DNA of 64,000 nucleotides from Atherix ibis (Eukaryota > Arthropoda > Insecta > Diptera > Athericidae). Both the position numbers and the translations under genes were made by a program. The notes beneath the pieces were generated by a model that had not been told where the DNA came from, ran no database searches, and saw only the letters and a list, made by a program, of their open reading frames with translations. Of this stretch, positions 60,735 to 64,000 are shown piece by piece. The stretch spans positions 40,464,811 through 40,528,810 of the forward strand of contig OY282605.1 of the NCBI GenBank assembly GCA_958298945.1. The letters are read 5' to 3'. How positions within the stretch are numbered: position 1 is the first letter of the stretch; each line of letters begins with the position of its first letter.

Positions 60735-60860
60735 CGGATTATTCAGTTTATAATTCGGAAAATAAACTCACATTATTTGACAACTGTTTAATATATATTT
60801 ATTAAAAGCTAATATGTTTTTATTATATAGTTTGGCATTTTATAATAAAATATTGAGTAT
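60735..60860 (+). mobile_element. W14: 5' end fragment of a W relic
   Basis: ggattattcagtttataa followed by tcggaaaataaac resembles the W-family 5' terminus, and ttggcattttataataaaat at 60834 matches the leader motif of W13. No coding part is seen. Confidence 0.4.
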
Positions 60861-61041
60861 CAGAGAAAGTTCTGTCGTTTTTGATTCCTGGCCAGAATTC
60901 TGGTTCGAATGACATCAATTTAAACCGTTAGATTACTGTATGATTGATGGTTTTTACATGTTTGTTCGTGTTTTTATCAGTTTTTTAAAACTTGTTAAAC
61001 AGCCAACATGTGTAAAGAAAAATTGCACTTAAGACATTGAA

Positions 61042-61941
61042 TGAGGTCTGTTCAAAAAGAATCGCGAATTTTGAATTTCCGCGGGTTACGTATATTTGAT
61101 TTTCGATGTTTTCGACTTATGCCGACATAAGTTCGGCCATTTTGAATGTTCAGTTAATTTTTGACAGCTGCTTTTCTTGCACGTGTTTTGGCTCGTCTTC
61201 GATTTTTGCCCATTCCAAAAAATGGACCAAGGAATCTGTTTCGGGAACAAGAAAAAGTTACAGGGGGCCAGATCTGGGGAATATGGTGGCTGCGGCATTA
61301 TTAGTGTATTGTTTTTGGCAAAAAATTCGCACACAAGAAACAATGCGTGAGCAGGGGCGTTATCATGGTGCAAAAGCCACTTTTTGTTCTTCCACAAATC
61401 CGGTTGTTTCTGGCGGATTGCTTCGCGCAACTTGCGCATTACTCGCAGGTAATATTCTTTATTGACCGTTCTACCCTGTGGCAAGAACTCATGATGCATC
61501 ACGTCCCTGCAATCGAAGAAAACTGTACGCAAAACCTTCACATTCGACCGAACTTGGCTCGCTTTTTTCGGTCTTGGCTCGTGCGGTAGCTTCCATTGGT
61601 ATGATTGCGCTTTGGTTTCTACGTCAAAACCATAAACCCATAATTCATCACTAGTTATGACCCTCTGGATCAAATTTGGGTCGTCGCGGACAGAGTCCAA
61701 CAGCTCCTTACCAATGTTAATGCGATACTGTTTTTGGTCGAAAATGGGTAAAAATCGGAGACGTCCCAAAACACGTGCAAGCAAAGCAGCTGTCAAAAAT
61801 TAACTGAAAATTCAAAATGGCCGAACTTGTCGGCACAAGTGAGAGACATAAGTACCAACATAACGCCACAAAAAAATCGAGAATCATATCTACGTAACCG
61901 GCGGATATTCAAAATTCACGATAATTTTTGAACAGACCGCG
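61042..61941 (-). mobile_element. Mariner copy F: chimera with inverted 5' ends
   Basis: Read on the minus strand, the element starts at 61941 with the usual 5' terminal repeat and leader and runs through the catalytic domain. At about 61238 it switches into an inverted copy of its own 5' leader, including the first codons (complement of aatggaccaaggaatctg), ending at 61042. The same transposase-to-leader junction (cccgaaacagattc) is found in copy B 49 kb away. The arms are roughly 175 bp long. A TA follows at 61942. The family's proper 3' end is absent. Confidence 0.9.
61086..61796 (-). pseudogene. Chimeric mariner transposase frame (copy F)
   Basis: This is an open frame of 236 codons. Residues 1-15 or so translate the former leader. 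RFLPIFDQKQYRIN begins the catalytic domain, without the DNA-binding part. The first aspartate is in VITSDELWVYG and the second in LLHHDNAPAHALFLV. Thirty-four residues later LAPCNFFLF has asparagine where the family has aspartate. After FFLFPKQ the frame continues into IPWSIFWNGQKSKTS and about 45 more residues translated from the inverted leader. Absence of the DNA-binding domain and the D-to-N change make it inactive. The open frame over inverted leader is probably accidental. Confidence 0.88.
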
Positions 61942-61999
61942 TATGTTTTATGAGTTCCAAAAAGGGAACAACGCGATGGAGGCAAAAAAAATGTGTGTA

Positions 62000-63125
62000 T
62001 CGTAACAGTTCGGCTGAAAAGTTTAGAACGTTGACGTCTAGATGGCGCCTCTTGCAAAAATCTACTTAATTATCACAAAGCAAAATTTGACAGCAATCGG
62101 TCGATTGGTTCGTGAGATATAGAATTTTGAGTGGAGCAACTTTTGTTATTGAAAAAAAAATGGATAAAGACGAATTTCGTGTATTGATAAAGCATTGCTT
62201 TTTGATGGACTCTGCTCCAGCTATTTCAACTGTGGAATATTGGTTTCGTCAATTTCGAACTGGTCGTACGAGCACAGTTGATGCAGAACGCAGTGGACGC
62301 CCAAAAGAGGTGGTTACGGCAGAAAACGTCAAAAAAATCCACAAAATAATTTGAAATGACCGTAAAGTGAAGTTGAGCGAGATAGCTGAGACTCTGAAGA
62401 TATCGAAAGAGCGTGTTGGACATATCGTGCATGAATATTTGGGCATGCGAAAGCTGTGTGCATAGTGGGTGCCGCGTGAGCTCACTGTGGACCAAAAACA
62501 ACAACGTGTTGATGGTTCTGAGCTGTTCAAGCGCAATAAACCCGAATTTTTGCATCGATATGTGACAATGGATGAAACATGGCTCCGTCACTACACTCCA
62601 GAGTCCAATCGGCCGTCGGCAGAGTGGAGAGCGAGCGACGAACCGAATCCAAAGCGTGGAAAGACGCAATAGTCGACTGGCAAGGTGATGGTGTCTGTAT
62701 TTGGGGATGCGCATGGTATAATATTCATTGACTATCTCCAGAAGGGACAGATGATCAACAGCGACTATTATATAGTGTTATTGGATCGTTTGATGAAAGA
62801 AATCGCTAAGAAACGGCCTCATTTGAAGAAGAAAAAAGTGTTGTTTCACCAAGACAATGCACCGTGTCACAAGTCGATGAAAACGATGGTCAAACTCAAT
62901 GAATTGGGCTACGAATTGCTGCCCCATCCACCGTATTCTCCAGATCTGGCCCCCAGCGACTTTTTCCTGTTTGCAGACCTCAAGAAAATGCTCGCTGGCA
63001 AGAAATTTAAGACCGATGATGAAACTGAGGCCTATTTTGGGGCAAAACCGAAAGAGTACTATAAACATGGTATCGAAAAGTTGGAAGATCGCTATAATCG
63101 CTGTACGTAGGCTACTATATATATT
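62000..63125 (+). mobile_element. Mariner copy G, mauritiana-type
   Basis: The left end lies near 62000 (cggctgaaaagtttagaacg, then gacgtctagatggcgcctc), typical of mauritiana-group mariners. The right end is not reached: after RYNRC the sequence degenerates and at about 63115-63128 element H begins. The loss of the 3' terminal repeat is consistent with H having inserted into G, but the far side is outside the window. Confidence 0.85.
62160..63110 (+). pseudogene. Mauritiana-type mariner transposase pseudogene
   Basis: The start ATG is at 62160 (MDKDEFRVLIKHCFL). All of it stays in one frame but is crossed by three stops, at 62352, 62463 and 62670. A deletion of about 16 codons follows FLM in the N-terminal helix-turn-helix domain, and a few codons are missing before ELFKRNKPEF. 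WVPRELTVDQKQQR is the linker motif. The catalytic triad is intact: MDETW (first), FHQDNAPCHK (second) and YSPDLAPSDFF (third), with 34 residues between the last two. The full-length family protein is about 345 residues. This copy would be truncated after 64 codons. Confidence 0.9.
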
Positions 63126-63127
63126 TC

Positions 63128-64000
63128 TGGCCTAGGCAACACTAAGTGTTGCCAGGTGCGATCTGACATTTCCATTGGAAAGTTTGACATTTTTTAGCAT
63201 AAACGTACTCAGAACGTTTTGACGTACGACTATCATTTGTGTTGTTTACAGTGACTTGAAAAAATCAATTTGGCAAAAAAATGGAATTAACTCGTGAACA
63301 TTTTCGTGCGATCATTTTTCACAACTTTCGACGTGGATTATCACGACAAGAGTGCATCGATGGACTTAAATCTTTGTATGGCTATGAAGCACCATCCTAT
63401 AGCACTGTGAAAAACTGGTACAACGAATTCAATCGTGGCCGACGCTCGCTCAAAGACGAATTCCGTGAAGGTCGTCCAAAAACAGCCGTTGTTCCAGAAA
63501 ACATCGATGCCGTACGTGAACTGATAATGCAAGACCGTCATGTGACATACCGTGAGATAGAGGCATGCCTAGGCATTTCTCCCACCAGCATACATTCGAT
63601 ATTGCATGAACACCTGGCCGTAAAAAAGGTTTGTTCTCGTTGGATCCCGCACAATTTGACAATCGCTCAAAAAAAGGCTCGTGTGGATTGGTGTAAAGAA
63701 ATGCTGAAAAAATACGATCGCGGTGCTTCAAAAGACGTTTATAAGATCGTCACAGGTGACGAATCATGGATCTATGCGTATGAGCCCGAAACAAAACAGC
63801 AATCGACCGTGTGGGTCTTCCAAGACGAGTCAAATCCAACGAAAGTTGTTCGTGGAAGAAGCACTTCGAAGCAAATGGTCGCTTGTTTCTTTGGCAAAAC
63901 TGGTCATGTGGCGACTGTTCCGCTTGTGCAACGTAGGACGGTCAATTCTGAGTGGTACACCACCATTTGTTTGCCTGAAGTCTTCGGAGAAATTCGAAAA
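63128..64000 (+). mobile_element. Mariner copy H (partial, runs off window)
   Basis: The left part carries ggcaacactaagtgttgcc at 63134-63152, a near-palindromic block close to the presumed 5' terminus, then a leader of about 130 bp and the transposase gene. The right end lies beyond the window. It starts inside the damaged 3' end of G. Confidence 0.8.
63281..64000 (+). CDS. Mariner-family transposase, uninterrupted, 3' end outside window
   Basis: ATG at 63281 opens 240 codons without a stop to the window edge. Residues 1-115 hold the paired helix-turn-helix DNA-binding region (LTREHFRAIIFHNFRRGLSR; YSTVKNWYNEFNRGR; YREIEACLGIS). WIPHNLT at about 121-127 is the mariner linker motif. The first catalytic aspartate is residue 160 in IVTGDESWIYAYEPETK. 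The sequence then continues through QMVACFFGKTGHVATVP to TVNSEWYTTICLPEVFGEIR. The second and third acidic residues would lie downstream. It is the least damaged transposase here and could be functional. From memory of the group it may belong to mariners with a longer final spacing, which cannot be tested in this window. Confidence 0.88.
   Translation, partial: MELTREHFRAIIFHNFRRGLSRQECIDGLKSLYGYEAPSYSTVKNWYNEFNRGRRSLKDEFREGRPKTAVVPENIDAVRELIMQDRHVTYREIEACLGISPTSIHSILHEHLAVKKVCSRWIPHNLTIAQKKARVDWCKEMLKKYDRGASKDVYKIVTGDESWIYAYEPETKQQSTVWVFQDESNPTKVVRGRSTSKQMVACFFGKTGHVATVPLVQRRTVNSEWYTTICLPEVFGEIRK

Noticed and set aside
1..64000. CRISPR arrays, bacterial operons, tRNA or rRNA genes
   Set aside because: No spaced direct repeats of CRISPR type, no bacterial gene arrangement and no cloverleaf-like tRNA or conserved rRNA segment was recognised by eye; a tRNA scan could not be run.

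Overview
The window looks like non-coding genomic DNA from an insect, and a brachyceran fly is the best guess. It is strongly AT-rich, shows no operon or bacterial gene organisation, and holds no long intact host gene. The recognisable content is almost all transposon-derived: Tc1/mariner DNA transposons of at least six lineages, jockey-type LINE retrotransposons, a possible R1-type LINE trace, and simple (CAA)n/(TTG)n repeats of the kind common in flies. The fly assignment is inference from these families and the repeat style; no diagnostic host gene was found.

Layout. 0-8 kb: a decayed DD41D relic (W1), an old mariner relic (Y1) split by a younger mariner (A), and a 1.26 kb DD41D element (D1). 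8-17 kb: W relics, a rearranged mariner with long inverted ends (B), and a ~380 bp tandem array of W derivatives. 18.5-21.5 kb: a 5'-truncated jockey-clade LINE with target-site duplication. 22-31 kb: W relics, one cleanly interrupted by mariner C, then mariner relic Y2. 31.8-34.2 kb: minus-strand jockey relics, one with a ~517 bp tandem duplication. 35-45 kb: W relics, mariner E, relic Y3. 46-50 kb: a MITE-like inverted-repeat element and a possible host exon. 50.6-53.6 kb: a nearly intact DD41D element (D2) followed by two W relics. 55.2-55.8 kb: a 23/26 bp minisatellite. 56.4-64 kb: a pile-up of relic Y4, a cecropia-type mariner, LINE traces, inverted-end mariner F, a mauritiana-type mariner G, and an uninterrupted mariner reading frame H that runs off the window end.

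Labels used throughout. 'A, B, C, E, F' are copies of one mariner family with ends reading cgaggtctgttcaaaaag. 'D' copies have ends gggttttccaataagag. 'W' copies are relics of a related transposase family ending near aaaatggataatcc. 'Y' copies are an older mariner family with a long shared 3' tail.

The elements do not form a pathway. Their value is historical: nested insertions give an age order, and shared deletions reveal how defective copies multiplied using transposase from elsewhere. The most unusual object is the B/F chimera, in which the normal 3' end of a mariner has been replaced by an inverted copy of its own 5' end at the same internal junction in two separate loci. No transposase in the window looks fully functional, except possibly H, whose last part lies outside.
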